64,000 bases of DNA. Origin: Pseudomonadota bacterium (GTDB lineage Bacteria; Pseudomonadota; Gammaproteobacteria; Xanthomonadales; Ahniellaceae). The translations under genes were made by a program, and so were the position numbers. Below the pieces are notes generated by a model, which searched no databases, was not told where the DNA came from, and worked only from the letters and a program-made list of their open reading frames with translations. The number at the start of each line of letters is the position of its first letter. Within the stretch, counting starts at the first letter, position 1. Positions 24,959 to 35,010 of this stretch are shown in pieces. The stretch spans positions 148,691 to 212,690 of the forward strand of contig JALHNO010000005.1 of assembly GCA_022843465.1 (NCBI GenBank). Direction: 5' to 3'.

Positions 24959-27526
24959 GTGATCCAGGTTCCCGGTTATCTGATCAAGCGTGAAGTCGGC
25001 GTTGGCGGCATGGCGATGGTGTATCTCGCCGTGCAGACTTCGCTTGAGCGCGAAGTGGCGCTGAAGGTGATGAATCCGGCGATGGTCTCGGATCCGAGCT
25101 TCTCGCGCCGCTTCATGCAGGAGGCGCGTACCCTGGCCTCGCTGGCGCATCCGAATATCGTGGCGGTCTACGATGTCGGCATCACCGAGGAGAAGCTGCA
25201 CTATTTCTCGATGCAGCATCTGCCCAATGGCGATTTCCTGGGTCGTATCCATCATGGGGTGCCGGAATCCGAGGTGGTGCGGGTGCTCGCCGGGGTCGCG
25301 CGTGCGCTTGGCTATGCGCACCAGCGTGGCTTCGTCCATCGTGATGTGGCGCCGGGCAATGTGCTGTTCGATATCAACGACAATCCGGTGCTGACCGATT
25401 TTGGCATCGCGCGGGCGGTCACCAAGACTTCGCGGATCACCAATGCCGGCGTCAGTGTCGGCACCAGCCATTACATGAGTCCGGAACAGGCGCGCGGCGG
25501 CGAAGTCGATGGCCGATCGGATATCTATTCGCTGGGGGCGCTGGCCTACGAGGCACTGACTGGCAACCCGCCCTACAACGGCGAGGACGGATTTGCGATT
25601 GCCTATGCGCATGTGTTCGAGCCGGTGCCGCGACTGCCCGAGGAGAAGCAGCGCTGGCAGGGCCTGATCGACAAGTCGATGGCCAAGGACCCGAGCGAGC
25701 GCTATCAGAACACCGAAGAGTTTCTCGCCGAGCTGAGCCGGCTGGAGCCGCTGTCGCGTGCACCCGCTTCTTCGTCGGCTGCGACCTTGAATATGGCGCT
25801 GCCCGCGGGTCTGGTGGTTCCGGTCACAGCGACCAGTACACCGGTGGCCGTGCCGGCGTCCGGGGCTGCGGCTGCGTCGGCAGCGGCGACGTCACCTCCG
25901 GCCAGCGCGCCCGCTGCCCAGCGCGAATCGTCGGTGGCGGAGCCCGCTCTGGCCGATCTGCCAACCGGTCCCGGGCGCGCGGTTCACATCACCAAACCCA
26001 ATCCGCTTTCGGCGGCGCGGGCCCCGCGTGGTCCAGTGCCCAAGGCGGTCTGGATCGTGCTCGGGACCCTCATGCTGGGCGCCATCCTGGTCACGATGGG
26101 GATCTGGCAGCAGCGTGCCGACAAGCCACTGGCGCAGCCGGCCGGCGCAGCGACCGATCCGGTGGCGGTCCCGGCGCCGGATGGGGCACCACCGCTGACG
26201 GCAAATCCGACCGCAGCGACCGATAGCAATCCGGATCCGGTTGGTTTCGACGCCGAGAGTTCGACCGACATCGGCTTGACGGATGCCGGCGAGGAACTTG
26301 GCGAGGACGGACTGCCGCTGGCGGCCGATCCCGAAATGGAAGCGCAGATGCGCGATGCGCTGGCGACCACGGTGGTCGACCCGATTGCATTCCTGACGGC
26401 GATGGGCCGTGCCGATATTGCGGCGCAACGCCTGTCGCAGCCGCCGGGGCGCAATGCCACCGATCGCTACAACCTCTTGCTGCGCATGCGGCCCGACAGC
26501 AGTGAAGCCAAGACCGGTCTGGTCAACACCGGTCGCGCCTTCATGCGGCTGGCCGAGGAACGTCTCGCCGAAGGCAAGATCGCCGAGTGGATGGATTATG
26601 CCGGTCGCGCGATTGAAGTCGCCGGCGTGCACGATACCGCAGGCGAGTTGCGCGGCCAGTTCGAGCGCAAGCGCAACAGCCTGACGGCACCGCTGCTCAG
26701 CGAGGGCGCCAAGGCGGTGGAGCTGTGGAACGAAGCCGATGCACGCCGGGCCTACGAGCGCGTGCTGGAGCTGCACCCTGGCAACAAGGACGCGGTAGCA
26801 GGCCTGAAGCGCGCTGCGGCGGTTGGCAAGCCGGGTTATCCGTTTGTCGACAATGAGTCGGCGCGTCAGCCCGGCCCGGCGATGATCGTGGCTACGGTCG
26901 CTGGCAAGCGAGTGGGTGTTGCCCGCGGCGAGATCACCGTGGCCGAGTTCCGTCGTTTCTGGGCGGCAGGGGGATCGAGCAAGCTGGCGGCACGGCCGAG
27001 CTGTCGCGATCGCGAATCGCTGTTCCGCAGCTCGCGTTCGCGCACCTGGCAGGCCCCGGGTTTCACCCAGTCGGGTGATCATCCAGTGGTCTGCATCAGC
27101 TGGGACGATGCCCAGGCCTATGCCGAATGGCTGAGCAAGGTCACCGGCCGCCGCTATCGATTGCTGACGGCAGCGGAATGGTCCGCGCTGGCCAAGGCCC
27201 AGGACCGCGGTGCCAGCTGCAAAGCCAATGTCGGCGACAGCCAGTTCAATGGCAAGTATCGCGAACGCGCCGCGCTTGCCTGTGATGATGGCTTTGCCGA
27301 AACCGCGCCGGTGCGTCGCTTTGCGGCCGTGGGCGGGGTGCATGACCTGGCCGGCAATGTCCGTGAGTGGGTCAGCGATTGCGAGGCGGGGTGTCGCAAG
27401 CATCTGGCGCTGGGCAGCTCCTGGGCCAGCACCGGCGATGAACTGGACCTTGCGGCGCGCAACGCATTCGATACCGATACCGGCTTCAATACCATTGGTC
27501 TGCGGGTTGTTCGCGAACTGGACTGA
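24959..27526 (+). CDS. Membrane Ser/Thr protein kinase with C-terminal formylglycine-generating-enzyme (SUMF1-like) domain
   Basis: An 855-residue protein starting at GTG 24959. Residues 1-265 form a Hanks-type kinase: Gly-rich loop EVGVGGMAMVY, Lys36, HRDVAPGN (127-134), DFG (147-149) and SPEQA. A Pro/Ala-rich linker and one membrane helix (AVWIVLGTLMLGAILVTMGIW, about 361-381) follow. The outer part has TPR-like helices and then an FGE-sulfatase-type domain (VVCISWDDAQAYAEWLS, RLLTAAEWSAL, DLAGNVREWVSD, IGLRVVREL). In such fusions the outer domain is thought to be a sensor. The catalytic loop has Ala131 where Ser/Thr kinases normally have Lys. The neighbouring gene encodes an FHA protein, a likely phosphothreonine reader. 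PpkA-like kinases of type VI secretion are related, but no secretion genes are present. Confidence 0.9.
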   Translation: MIQVPGYLIKREVGVGGMAMVYLAVQTSLEREVALKVMNPAMVSDPSFSRRFMQEARTLASLAHPNIVAVYDVGITEEKLHYFSMQHLPNGDFLGRIHHGVPESEVVRVLAGVARALGYAHQRGFVHRDVAPGNVLFDINDNPVLTDFGIARAVTKTSRITNAGVSVGTSHYMSPEQARGGEVDGRSDIYSLGALAYEALTGNPPYNGEDGFAIAYAHVFEPVPRLPEEKQRWQGLIDKSMAKDPSERYQNTEEFLAELSRLEPLSRAPASSSAATLNMALPAGLVVPVTATSTPVAVPASGAAAASAAATSPPASAPAAQRESSVAEPALADLPTGPGRAVHITKPNPLSAARAPRGPVPKAVWIVLGTLMLGAILVTMGIWQQRADKPLAQPAGAATDPVAVPAPDGAPPLTANPTAATDSNPDPVGFDAESSTDIGLTDAGEELGEDGLPLAADPEMEAQMRDALATTVVDPIAFLTAMGRADIAAQRLSQPPGRNATDRYNLLLRMRPDSSEAKTGLVNTGRAFMRLAEERLAEGKIAEWMDYAGRAIEVAGVHDTAGELRGQFERKRNSLTAPLLSEGAKAVELWNEADARRAYERVLELHPGNKDAVAGLKRAAAVGKPGYPFVDNESARQPGPAMIVATVAGKRVGVARGEITVAEFRRFWAAGGSSKLAARPSCRDRESLFRSSRSRTWQAPGFTQSGDHPVVCISWDDAQAYAEWLSKVTGRRYRLLTAAEWSALAKAQDRGASCKANVGDSQFNGKYRERAALACDDGFAETAPVRRFAAVGGVHDLAGNVREWVSDCEAGCRKHLALGSSWASTGDELDLAARNAFDTDTGFNTIGLRVVRELD

Positions 27527-27750
27527 CCCGGTAGCAGGCCGCGGTCAAGCGGGGCCGGTAGCCCGGCGGGGCGATGATTGCGCTGTCGCCCTCTTCCCGG
27601 CTGGTTACGGCACGAGTACGCGGGTCAGCAGGCGAATAACGCTGGATGTGACTGACTCGACGCTGCCTGCCTGTCTTTGATTACCCAGCGGCCGCTGCTC
27701 CGCTATGATTGGCCGCTGAGACACAGAACCATCCCGGAGCTCCGAGCGCA

Positions 27751-28569
27751 ATGAAACTCCTTTTTCCCAACGGTGAGCACGCCGCTGTCGAGCTCAAGCC
27801 CGGCATTACCAATATCGGCAGCGGGCCTGGTGCCGACGTCGTGCTGATGGCAGCGGGTATCGCGCCTGCCCACTGCGAGGTCCATATGGGGGGCACCGGC
27901 GCCACGTTGCGCCTGGTGAATCCGGCCAATGCGGTGGCCCTCAATGGGCGTCAGGTGGCCGGCGATACCGCCATCAAGCCGGGTGACATCATCCTGTTCG
28001 GAAAGATCGGCGCACGTGTCGTGGCTGCGGAAAAAACCGCCCCCATGCCGGCAATCACCAAGCCGCCTGCGGCCGATGATGTCGAAGACGGCCGTACCAA
28101 GGTGCGCCAGGCGCTTCCGAAGTTCATCCTGCGCGGTGTATCGGGCAGTACCTTCGGCAAGAATTTTGCGCTGCAGGGCACGATGACGGTTGGACGCCAG
28201 CCGGACTGCGATATCTGCATCGCCTCCGATGAAGTGTCGCGTCATCATGCCAAGTTGCAGGTCATGCCCGACGGCATCGCGGTCGAGGACATCGGTTCGG
28301 CCAATGGCACCTTCATCAATGACAAGCGCGTGCATACCGGGATGCTGAAGCCCGGCGAAGAGCTGCGGCTGGATACGGTGCGCTTCATGCTGGTCTCGCC
28401 CGTGCTCGAAATGCAGAAGATCGCTGCCGCCGCTGACGCTGGTCGCAAGTCTGCCGCGCCGCCGCCGCAGGCCAGCGGCGGCGGTTCTGGCAAGTGGGTG
28501 GTGATCGGTATCGTGCTGGCCGGCGCCGTGGCCGCTGCGCTCTGGTACACGGGCGTTATCGCCTTCTGA
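27751..28569 (+). CDS. Double FHA-domain protein with C-terminal membrane anchor
   Basis: A 272-residue protein. Residues 1-90 resemble a divergent first FHA fold (ITNIGSGPGADVVL). Residues about 135-215 form a canonical FHA domain with GRQPDCDI, SRHHAKL and NGTFINDKRV, including the Arg, Ser and Asn that contact phosphothreonine. The last 20 residues are one membrane helix (WVVIGIVLAGAVAAALWYTG). It therefore sits in the inner membrane facing the cytoplasm. Its position just downstream of the kinase suggests it binds that kinase or its targets. ATG 27751 has GGAG upstream; an earlier in-frame start (27709) is untypical. Confidence 0.88.
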   Translation: MKLLFPNGEHAAVELKPGITNIGSGPGADVVLMAAGIAPAHCEVHMGGTGATLRLVNPANAVALNGRQVAGDTAIKPGDIILFGKIGARVVAAEKTAPMPAITKPPAADDVEDGRTKVRQALPKFILRGVSGSTFGKNFALQGTMTVGRQPDCDICIASDEVSRHHAKLQVMPDGIAVEDIGSANGTFINDKRVHTGMLKPGEELRLDTVRFMLVSPVLEMQKIAAAADAGRKSAAPPPQASGGGSGKWVVIGIVLAGAVAAALWYTGVIAF

Positions 28570-28681
28570 GGGCACGCCGGCCTGTGCGCCGGCGATCTGC
28601 CGCAGCAGCGGCGCAGGGCGCGAAGCGCAGCGCATTGCGCCAATGTGTGCCCGCACATGCACGCCGGGACGCTGTCGATGC

Positions 28682-28708
28682 GGCGCAATGCCCTTCGGTT
28701 ATTGCGCC
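28682..28708. repeat. Palindromic repeat, family B, copy 1
   Basis: GGCGCAAT (28682-28689) and ATTGCGCC (28701-28708) flank CCCTTCGGT in an 8-bp-stem hairpin. A related copy lies at 41084-41108. It sits between the convergent FHA and nadC genes and may serve as a transcription stop for both. Confidence 0.55.
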
Positions 28709-28729
28709 CTGCGATGCTGCCTGATCGGC

Positions 28730-29560
28730 TCAGGCCATCCGCAGCGACAGATCGACGGCGCGGATGTGTTTGGTGATCGCGCCGACCGAAATATAGTCGA
28801 CGCCGATCGCTGCCAGTTCGGCCAGTCGCGCGAGTTCCACTCCACCGGAAATTTCCAGTTCCACCTGGCCGCCATTGCGCTGTACCGCAGTGCGCATATC
28901 GTCGGTGCTCAGTTCATCGAGCATGATCCGATCAGGCCCGGCGGCCAGAGCCTGATCGAACTCGGCCAGCGACTCGACTTCGATCTCGACCATGCGCCCC
29001 GGCGCGATCCTGCGCGCAGCAGCAATGGCCGCTGCGATCGATCCGGCAGCACGGATATGGTTTTCCTTGATCAGTACCGCATCGAACAGTCCGGCGCGAT
29101 GATTCTGCGCGCCGCCGCAGGCGACCGCATATTTCTGCGCGGTACGCAGGCCGGGCAGGGTCTTGCGGGTATCCAGGATCCGGGTGCCGGTGCCCTGCAC
29201 GGCATCGCTGTAGCGGCGCGCGGCCGTTGCTGTTGCCGACAGGGTCTGCAGGAAATTCAGTGCGCTGCGTTCGGCGCTGACGATGGCGCGCACCTTGGCG
29301 GAAACTTCGCAGATGAGCTGCCCCGCCTGCATCAGTGCGCCGTCATCGACATGCCAGTGCAGCCGGGCATCCGGGTCAAGCGCACGAAACGCCGCTTCGG
29401 CCCAGTCGCGGCCGCAGAACACCGCAGCCTCGCGGGTAATGATCGTAGCCGCACCATCGGCCCAGGCGGGCAGCAACTGCGCGGTCAGGTCGATCGCGCC
29501 GAGGTCTTCTTCCAGCGCGCGCGCGACATCGGCGCGAACCAGCGCGGCTACCGGTCTCAT
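28730..29560 (-). CDS. nadC: Nicotinate-nucleotide diphosphorylase (carboxylating)
   Basis: A 276-residue quinolinate phosphoribosyltransferase of de novo NAD synthesis, converting quinolinate and PRPP to nicotinate mononucleotide, CO2 and pyrophosphate. The conserved ILDTRKTLPGLR, the substrate-contacting KENHIRAAG, EIEVESL and the barrel end GGVELARLAELAAIGVDYISVGAIT are visible. Length and order fit the family. The start overlaps the stop of the upstream Trm112-like gene by 4 bases, so they are co-translated. Confidence 0.95.
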   Translation of the reverse strand: MRPVAALVRADVARALEEDLGAIDLTAQLLPAWADGAATIITREAAVFCGRDWAEAAFRALDPDARLHWHVDDGALMQAGQLICEVSAKVRAIVSAERSALNFLQTLSATATAARRYSDAVQGTGTRILDTRKTLPGLRTAQKYAVACGGAQNHRAGLFDAVLIKENHIRAAGSIAAAIAAARRIAPGRMVEIEVESLAEFDQALAAGPDRIMLDELSTDDMRTAVQRNGGQVELEISGGVELARLAELAAIGVDYISVGAITKHIRAVDLSLRMA

Positions 29561-29829
29561 TTCGGAAAATCGTGCAACTGCGTGGTGCCGATGCCGGCAT
29601 CGGGCAGCAGGACCGGAATGCCATCATCGATGCGATAGATCACCCGCATATCGTCGCTGATCAGGGCGTCGCGCAATGCTGTGCCGATCGGCTGACCATC
29701 GACGCCCTGGACTTCGCCGCGGGCGATCGCGCGATTGAGAAAATCCAGTTGGGCGCGGGACAGGGAAAACAGTGGCCGTTTGCTGACCGGGCAGCAAAGT
29801 AATGAAAGAAATCGGGAATCCAGAGCCAT
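29557..29829 (-). CDS. Trm112-like (UPF0434/YcaR family) small protein
   Basis: A 90-residue protein beginning MALDSRFLSLLCCPVSKRPL, with the LLCCP motif and the C-terminal YRIDDGIPVLLPDAG of the Trm112/YcaR family. In eukaryotes and archaea Trm112 activates methyltransferases; the bacterial role is unclear. Only the N-terminal cysteines are present and no second Cys pair is seen, so zinc binding is doubtful. The start at 29829 is the last good ATG upstream of the motif. It overlaps nadC by 4 bases and is divergent from purE, 78 bases away. Confidence 0.82.
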   Translation of the reverse strand: MALDSRFLSLLCCPVSKRPLFSLSRAQLDFLNRAIARGEVQGVDGQPIGTALRDALISDDMRVIYRIDDGIPVLLPDAGIGTTQLHDFPK

Positions 29830-29907
29830 GAGCGCTGCGCAGTGTGAGTGAGTCGCTAAGATAGCAGCGACCGGCGGCGCAGTGCCGCATCGCGCTGTGG
29901 AGTCTGC

Positions 29908-30411
29908 ATGAGCGAGACCAGAAAGATTCAGGTGGGTGTGGTGATGGGTTCGCGCTCGGACTGGGAAACCCTGCATCACTGCTGTGACACCCTTGATCGG
30001 CTGAATGTCGGCTACGAGGCGCAGGTCGTGTCCGCGCACCGGACACCCGATCTGCTGTTCCGCTATGCCGAGGACGCGCGCGCCCGTGGTCTGCGCGTGA
30101 TCATCGCCGGCGCCGGCGGCGCGGCCCATCTGCCGGGCATGCTGTCGGCCAAGACCCGCTTGCCGGTCCTCGGCGTGCCGGTGCAGTCGCGCGTTCTCAA
30201 TGGCGTTGACTCGCTGCTGTCGATCGTGCAGATGCCGGCCGGCGTTCCGGTCGGCACGCTCGCCATCGGTACCGCTGGTGCGATCAATGCGGCCCTGCTG
30301 GCGGCCGCCATCCTCGCGCTCGACGATGAGCGCGTCGGCACTGCGCTCGACGAGTTTCGTCGCCTGCAGACCGAGCAGGTGCTCAGCAGGTCGGATCCCC
30401 GGCTGCCATGA
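29908..30411 (+). CDS. purE: N5-carboxyaminoimidazole ribonucleotide mutase
   Basis: A 167-residue class I PurE, an octameric enzyme that moves the carboxylate of N5-CAIR to give CAIR in purine synthesis. The signature [23 protein letters not shown] (catalytic His) and [12 protein letters not shown] are intact. It overlaps purK by 4 bases (ATGA), so the two enzymes that make and use N5-CAIR are translationally coupled. Confidence 0.96.
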   Translation: MSETRKIQVGVVMGSRSDWETLHHCCDTLDRLNVGYEAQVVSAHRTPDLLFRYAEDARARGLRVIIAGAGGAAHLPGMLSAKTRLPVLGVPVQSRVLNGVDSLLSIVQMPAGVPVGTLAIGTAGAINAALLAAAILALDDERVGTALDEFRRLQTEQVLSRSDPRLP

Positions 30412-31589
30412 GCGAACCCGCGATGATGACCGTAGGGATTCTCGGCGGCGGCCAGCTCGCGCGCATGCTGGCAATTGCCGGCGCACCGCTGGGGCTGCGC
30501 TTCCGGGTGCTCGATGTGGCGCCGGATGCCTGCGCCGCCCAGTTCGCGCCTTTGATCGTGGCTGACTACCACGACACCGTCGCGCTCGAGCGCTTCGCTG
30601 CCGAAGTCGATGTGGTGACCTTCGATTTCGAAAACGTACCGGCGGATTCGGCGCAGTGGCTGTCAGAGCGCCTGCCGGTCTATCCCAATCCGCATGCGCT
30701 TGCCGTTGCGCAGGATCGGCTGGAAGAAAAGAATCTTTTTCTCGAACTCGGCATGGCCACGCCCGAGTTCCGCGCGGTGGATTCACTGGAGGATCTGCAG
30801 CGTGCCTGCACCGAGATCGGCTTTCCCTGCATCCTGAAGACGCGCCGGCTGGGCTACGACGGCAAGGGCCAGTACCGTTTGCACGGCACCGCGGATATCG
30901 CCGATGCCTGGGCGGCGCTCGGTCGGGTGCCGCTGATCCTCGAAGCCTTCGTCGCCTTTGATCGTGAACTTTCGGTGGTTGCAGTGCGTGGCCAGGATGG
31001 CGAGTTTCGCGCCTATCCGCTGACGCAGAACTGGCATACCGATGGCGTGCTTTCACTCAGCCTGGCGCCAGCGCCGCAGAGCGAAGAGGTCGCCGCGCTG
31101 GCGTTCGAGTGCGCCCAGTTGCTGGCGGATCGGCTCGAATACGTTGGCGTGTTTGCGCTCGAACTGTTCGAGCGCGATGGCCAGTTGCTTGCCAATGAAA
31201 TGGCGCCGCGGGTACACAATTCCGGTCACTGGACCATCGAAGGCGCCGACTGCAGCCAGTTCAGCAATCATCTGCGCGCGGTAGTCGGCTTGCCGCTTGG
31301 CAGCACCAGCGCCCGCGGGGTTTCGGCGATGCTCAACTGGGTGGGTGAACTGCCTGAGCGCGCTCCCGTGCTGAAACAGGCACGCGGGTATTTTCACGAC
31401 TACGGAAAGTCGCCGCGTGCCGGTCGCAAGGTCGGTCATGCGACCTTGACTGCGGCCTACGCCGACGTGCTGGCCGAGAATCTTGCCGAACTGGCGGCCG
31501 CGATCGATCGCCAGGCGCAGATTGCGCCCGCGCTGGCCGCACTCGGCCTGGCCAACACGGCCGCGACCGAACCCCGGCCAGGTTCCTGA
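30408..31589 (+). CDS. purK: N5-carboxyaminoimidazole ribonucleotide synthase
   Basis: A 393-residue ATP-grasp enzyme that carboxylates AIR with bicarbonate and ATP to give N5-CAIR, the substrate of PurE. Visible motifs are [59 protein letters not shown]. It is slightly longer than E. coli PurK (355) because of C-terminal residues. Translation is coupled to purE through the ATGA overlap. Confidence 0.96.
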   Translation: MSEPAMMTVGILGGGQLARMLAIAGAPLGLRFRVLDVAPDACAAQFAPLIVADYHDTVALERFAAEVDVVTFDFENVPADSAQWLSERLPVYPNPHALAVAQDRLEEKNLFLELGMATPEFRAVDSLEDLQRACTEIGFPCILKTRRLGYDGKGQYRLHGTADIADAWAALGRVPLILEAFVAFDRELSVVAVRGQDGEFRAYPLTQNWHTDGVLSLSLAPAPQSEEVAALAFECAQLLADRLEYVGVFALELFERDGQLLANEMAPRVHNSGHWTIEGADCSQFSNHLRAVVGLPLGSTSARGVSAMLNWVGELPERAPVLKQARGYFHDYGKSPRAGRKVGHATLTAAYADVLAENLAELAAAIDRQAQIAPALAALGLANTAATEPRPGS

Positions 31590-31704
31590 TGTCGCTACCT
31601 GACCACCACCCATCCTGGGACACAGCCCGAGCTTCAAACAGAGCGGTCTACCTATGCCAGAGGGGCCTCGCTATGCTCCGCGGCCCAGACCCATGGATGC
31701 CGTC

Positions 31705-32787
31705 ATGACCCAGCAGACCGTACTCAATTCCACGCATCGCGCACTCGGTGCCCGCATGGTCGACTTCGGTGGCTGGGACATGCCGATCAACTACGGTTCG
31801 CAGATCGACGAACACCATCAGGTGCGCCGCGACGCCGGCATGTTCGATGTTTCGCACATGACCGTAGTGGATCTGCGCGGCGCGCGGGTACGCGAGTTTT
31901 TGCGTTATCTGCTGGCCAACAACATCGACAAGTTGAAGACTTCCGGCAAGGCCCTGTACAGCTGCATGCTCAACGAGCAGGGCGGGGTAATCGACGATCT
32001 GATCGTGTATTTCATCAACGAGAATTTTTTCCGGCTGGTGGTCAACGCCTCCACCCGCGACAAGGACCTCGACTGGATCGCCCGCCACGCCAGCGGCTTT
32101 GGGGTCACCCTTCAGGAGCGTCGGGACTTTGCGATGATCGCGGTGCAGGGCCCGAATGCGCGCCAGCGCGTCGCTGGCCTGCTCAGCGAACAGGGCAATG
32201 CGGCAGCCTTGAAGCTCGGCAAGTTTGTCGGTGCCGAAATCGACGGCATGTTCATCGCCCGCACCGGTTACACCGGTGAGGATGGTTTCGAGATCATGGT
32301 GCCGGAAACCGATGCGATCGCGTTCTGGCAGCGCTTGCTGGCTGCCGGCGTAAAGCCCGCCGGACTCGGTGCCCGCGATACGCTGCGGCTGGAAGCGGGC
32401 ATGAATCTCTATGGTCAGGACATGGATGAGTCGGTATTGCCGCTCGAGGCCGGTCTGGCCTGGACCCTGGTGCTTGACCGCGATGGTGATTTTCTCGGCC
32501 GGACAGCGCTGCAACAGGCGGCTGCCGCCGGCGTGACGCGCAGCATGGTCGGCCTGGTCATGGACGACAAGGGCGTGCTCCGCCACGGCCAGAAAGTGCT
32601 CAGCGACGCCGGCGATGGCGAGATTCTGTCGGGCTCGTTTTCACCGACGCTGGGCAAGTCGATTGCCTTCGCCCGGGTGCCGGCGGCTGCTACCCAGTTC
32701 CGGGTCGATATCCGCGGCCGTGAAGTGCCGGTTCGCGCAGTGAAGTTCCCCTTCGTCCGTGACGGCCAGCCCTGTGCCGGTATCTGA
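31705..32787 (+). CDS. gcvT: Aminomethyltransferase (glycine cleavage T protein)
   Basis: A 360-residue T protein. It transfers the methylene carbon from the aminomethyl-lipoyl H protein to tetrahydrofolate and releases ammonia. The N-terminus [33 protein letters not shown] is typical, as are [16 protein letters not shown] and [19 protein letters not shown] 31705 matches known starts; in-frame ATGs at 31693 and 31654 are less likely. It opens a gcvT-gcvH-gcvPA run. No glycine riboswitch-like structure could be recognised in the 115 bases upstream. Confidence 0.95.
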   Translation: MTQQTVLNSTHRALGARMVDFGGWDMPINYGSQIDEHHQVRRDAGMFDVSHMTVVDLRGARVREFLRYLLANNIDKLKTSGKALYSCMLNEQGGVIDDLIVYFINENFFRLVVNASTRDKDLDWIARHASGFGVTLQERRDFAMIAVQGPNARQRVAGLLSEQGNAAALKLGKFVGAEIDGMFIARTGYTGEDGFEIMVPETDAIAFWQRLLAAGVKPAGLGARDTLRLEAGMNLYGQDMDESVLPLEAGLAWTLVLDRDGDFLGRTALQQAAAAGVTRSMVGLVMDDKGVLRHGQKVLSDAGDGEILSGSFSPTLGKSIAFARVPAAATQFRVDIRGREVPVRAVKFPFVRDGQPCAGI

Positions 32788-32849
32788 TCACACGACCCTG
32801 ACCCGGCTCGGCTACAATCGCGCCGCATTCCCACTACGACTCTGTGAGC

Positions 32850-33251
32850 ATGGCCATGAACGATATCCCTGGTGATCTGAAATTCCTCAAGTCCCATGAA
32901 TGGGCGCGGCTGGAAGACAACGGCAATGTCACGGTCGGAATTTCCGAGCACGCACAGTCGCAGCTGGGCGATCTGGTCTACGTCGAGTTGCCCGCGGTCG
33001 GCGACCATATCGACGCCGGCAATGGCGCCGCCGTCGTCGAGTCGGTCAAGGCGGCATCGGATGTCTATAGCCCGGTCTCGGGTACCGTGGTCTCGGTGAA
33101 TGAGGCGCTCAGCGATACGCCAGAAATCATCAATGGTGATGCCTGGGGCGAGGGCTGGATCTTCGTGATCAAGCCGAGCCAGCCTGCCGAACTTGACGAA
33201 CTGTTGTCGCCTGACGACTACGCCGAGTTGCTCGAAAACGAAGCGCACTGA
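32850..33251 (+). CDS. gcvH: Glycine cleavage system H protein
   Basis: A 133-residue lipoyl carrier protein that shuttles the aminomethyl group between P, T and L proteins. The lipoylation site is Lys67 in [14 protein letters not shown], and the flanking KSHEWARLE and GWIFVIKPS are conserved. ATG 32850 is used; GTG 32844 and ATG 32856 are close alternatives and none has a strong ribosome-binding site. It follows gcvT by 62 bases. A terminator after it partly separates it from gcvPA. Confidence 0.95.
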   Translation: MAMNDIPGDLKFLKSHEWARLEDNGNVTVGISEHAQSQLGDLVYVELPAVGDHIDAGNGAAVVESVKAASDVYSPVSGTVVSVNEALSDTPEIINGDAWGEGWIFVIKPSQPAELDELLSPDDYAELLENEAH

Positions 33252-33280
33252 TCCGCGTTCCGCGCATTGCTCAAACCTTG

Positions 33281-33306
33281 CTGGCCGCCGTGTGCGGCCA
33301 GTTTTT
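33281..33306 (+). terminator. Intrinsic terminator between gcvH and gcvPA
   Basis: CTGGCCGC (33281-33288), loop CGTGT, GCGGCCAG (33294-33301), then TTTTT. The perfect 8-bp GC stem with a T run suggests that gcvT-gcvH transcription stops or attenuates here, leaving gcvPA with separate or read-through expression. Confidence 0.85.
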
Positions 33307-33353
33307 CGTGACCTCCCGCGTTTTGCCGGGGGCAGCTGTAGATGAGGTAGCTC

Positions 33354-34715
33354 ATGCCCTTTGTTCCCCACACCGAAGCCGATGTCCAGGCCATGCTCAA
33401 GGCCATCGGTGCCGCCAGCATCGAAGAGCTGTTCGATGAAATTCCCGCCTCGCTGCGGATCGGCGAATTGGCTGGCGTTCCAGCCGGACTCAGTGAAATG
33501 GAAGTCAGTCGGCTGATGCGCCAGCGCGCCGCCCTGGACGGTGTGCCTACCTGCTTCGCCGGGGCAGGTGCCTACGATCACCATATTCCCGCCGCGGTCT
33601 GGGCGATCGTGACGCGCGGAGAATTCTATTCCGCCTATACGCCTTACCAGGCCGAAGCCAGTCAGGGCACCCTGCAGCTGATCTACGAGTACCAGACCGC
33701 GATGACGCGGCTGACCGGGATGGATGTCTCCAACGCCTCCATGTACGACGGTGCCAGCGCAATGGCCGAAGCCGTGCTGATGGCTGAGCGTTCGCGCAAG
33801 AAGGGGGGCGCGCGCTGCGTCGTAGTGCCGAAGTCGGTGCATCCGGCTTATCGCAAGGTGCTCAGGAGCATCGTCGGAACACAGAAGATCGATGTGCTGG
33901 AAATCGACTTCGATGGCGGAACCGGCAAGGTCGATCCGGCGCAATTGGCCAGGCTCGAACTTCCGGATTTCACCGCGCTGGTGATTCCACAGCCGAATTA
34001 CTTTGGCGTGCTCGAAGACGTCGATGCATTGACCGACTGGGCGCATGCACGCAACGCCTTGACCATCGCCGTGGTCAACCCGGTTGCGCTTGCCCTGTTC
34101 AAGCCGCCCTCGGAGTGGGGCGTCGCCGGCGCCGATATCGTCTGCGGCGATGGCCAGCCGCTCGGCGTACCGATGTCTTCGGGTGGGCCCTACTTCGGAT
34201 TTCTCTGCTGCAAGCAGGACCTGGTGCGCAACCTTCCCGGACGCATAGTCGGTCGCACTACCGACCTTGACGGCAAGCCTGGATTCGCACTGACGTTGCA
34301 AGCCCGCGAACAGCACATCCGTCGCGCCAAGGCGACCTCGAACATTTGCACCAACCAGGGTCTGCTGGTCACTGCGGCAACCATCCACATGGCAATGATC
34401 GGCGCCGAAGGCTTGCGTCGCGTTGCCATCCAGTCAGCCAGCAATACGCGGCTGCTGCGCGATGCCCTGTGCGGCATCGATGGTGTTCAACAGCTGTTTT
34501 CAGGCGCTTTCTTCCACGAAGTGGCTGTGCGCATCGGTCGTTCCGCCACTGCCGTGATCAGTGAACTTGCCGAGCACAATCTGTTGGCAGGCGTGGCCTT
34601 GAGTGCTGACTATGAAGGCATGGACGACGTGCTGCTGGTGTGCGCGACCGAGTGCCGCAACAGTGAGGACATCGAGCGATTCGCCGATGCATTGCGCGCG
34701 TGTCTGCGCCGATGA
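33354..34715 (+). CDS. gcvPA: Glycine dehydrogenase (decarboxylating) subunit 1
   Basis: A 453-residue protein matching the N-terminal half of the P protein ([60 protein letters not shown]). In organisms with a split P protein, subunit 1 pairs with subunit 2 (GcvPB), which carries the PLP lysine, to decarboxylate glycine. The length is right for a complete subunit 1, and the protein ends at a proper stop, so this is not a truncated single-chain GcvP. gcvPB does not follow and is not in the window. GAGG lies 6 bases before the start. Confidence 0.93.
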   Translation: MPFVPHTEADVQAMLKAIGAASIEELFDEIPASLRIGELAGVPAGLSEMEVSRLMRQRAALDGVPTCFAGAGAYDHHIPAAVWAIVTRGEFYSAYTPYQAEASQGTLQLIYEYQTAMTRLTGMDVSNASMYDGASAMAEAVLMAERSRKKGGARCVVVPKSVHPAYRKVLRSIVGTQKIDVLEIDFDGGTGKVDPAQLARLELPDFTALVIPQPNYFGVLEDVDALTDWAHARNALTIAVVNPVALALFKPPSEWGVAGADIVCGDGQPLGVPMSSGGPYFGFLCCKQDLVRNLPGRIVGRTTDLDGKPGFALTLQAREQHIRRAKATSNICTNQGLLVTAATIHMAMIGAEGLRRVAIQSASNTRLLRDALCGIDGVQQLFSGAFFHEVAVRIGRSATAVISELAEHNLLAGVALSADYEGMDDVLLVCATECRNSEDIERFADALRACLRR

Positions 34716-34797
34716 CGACGGCGGTGCGCATGCACTTTTCACTGTCATCCGTTGCCGTTCTGGTCCGGACTCGGCGGTCGGCTAGATCAACAAATCA

Positions 34798-34848
34798 GTT
34801 GACAGTCAACGCGCCACGAATTAGTTTTGCGCCGAGCGTGACAGTCAC
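34798..34848. promoter_or_regulatory. Pair of operator-like palindromes
   Basis: GTTGACAGTCAAC (34798-34810) and GTGACAGTCAC (34838-34848) are perfect palindromes with the shared core TGACAGTCA. Their centres are 39 bases apart, close to four helical turns, and the first covers the -35 box. This is what a dimeric repressor binding two sites would look like. The regulator is unknown. Confidence 0.45.
34799..34827 (+). promoter_or_regulatory. Sigma-70-type promoter candidate for the histone-like gene
   Basis: A perfect -35 hexamer TTGACA (34799-34804) is followed after 17 bases by TAGTTT (34822-34827), which keeps the most important -10 positions (T1, A2, T6). The transcript would have a leader of about 265 bases. 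Confidence 0.5.
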
Positions 34849-35010
34849 AAGTCAACAATGAGCTGCAAGCAAATCAACGAGACATCCATCGATCCAGACA
34901 AATCGCAATTCGCGCGATCGAGCACCTGTCTCTCCGCTCACGATTTTTTTCCAGATTCCAGAGTGTCTTTCGTTGCCGCTGGTCACGGTGACGAGTCTGG
35001 AAGTGCATCA

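Noticed and set aside
31590-31704. Glycine riboswitch upstream of gcvT
   Set aside because: The gap is only 115 bases, and the conserved glycine-aptamer core sequences could not be recognised.
33354-34715. gcvPA as a truncated single-chain gcvP
   Set aside because: The protein ends at a normal stop at the length expected for subunit 1, and no remnant of the second half was recognised in the following 385 bases.
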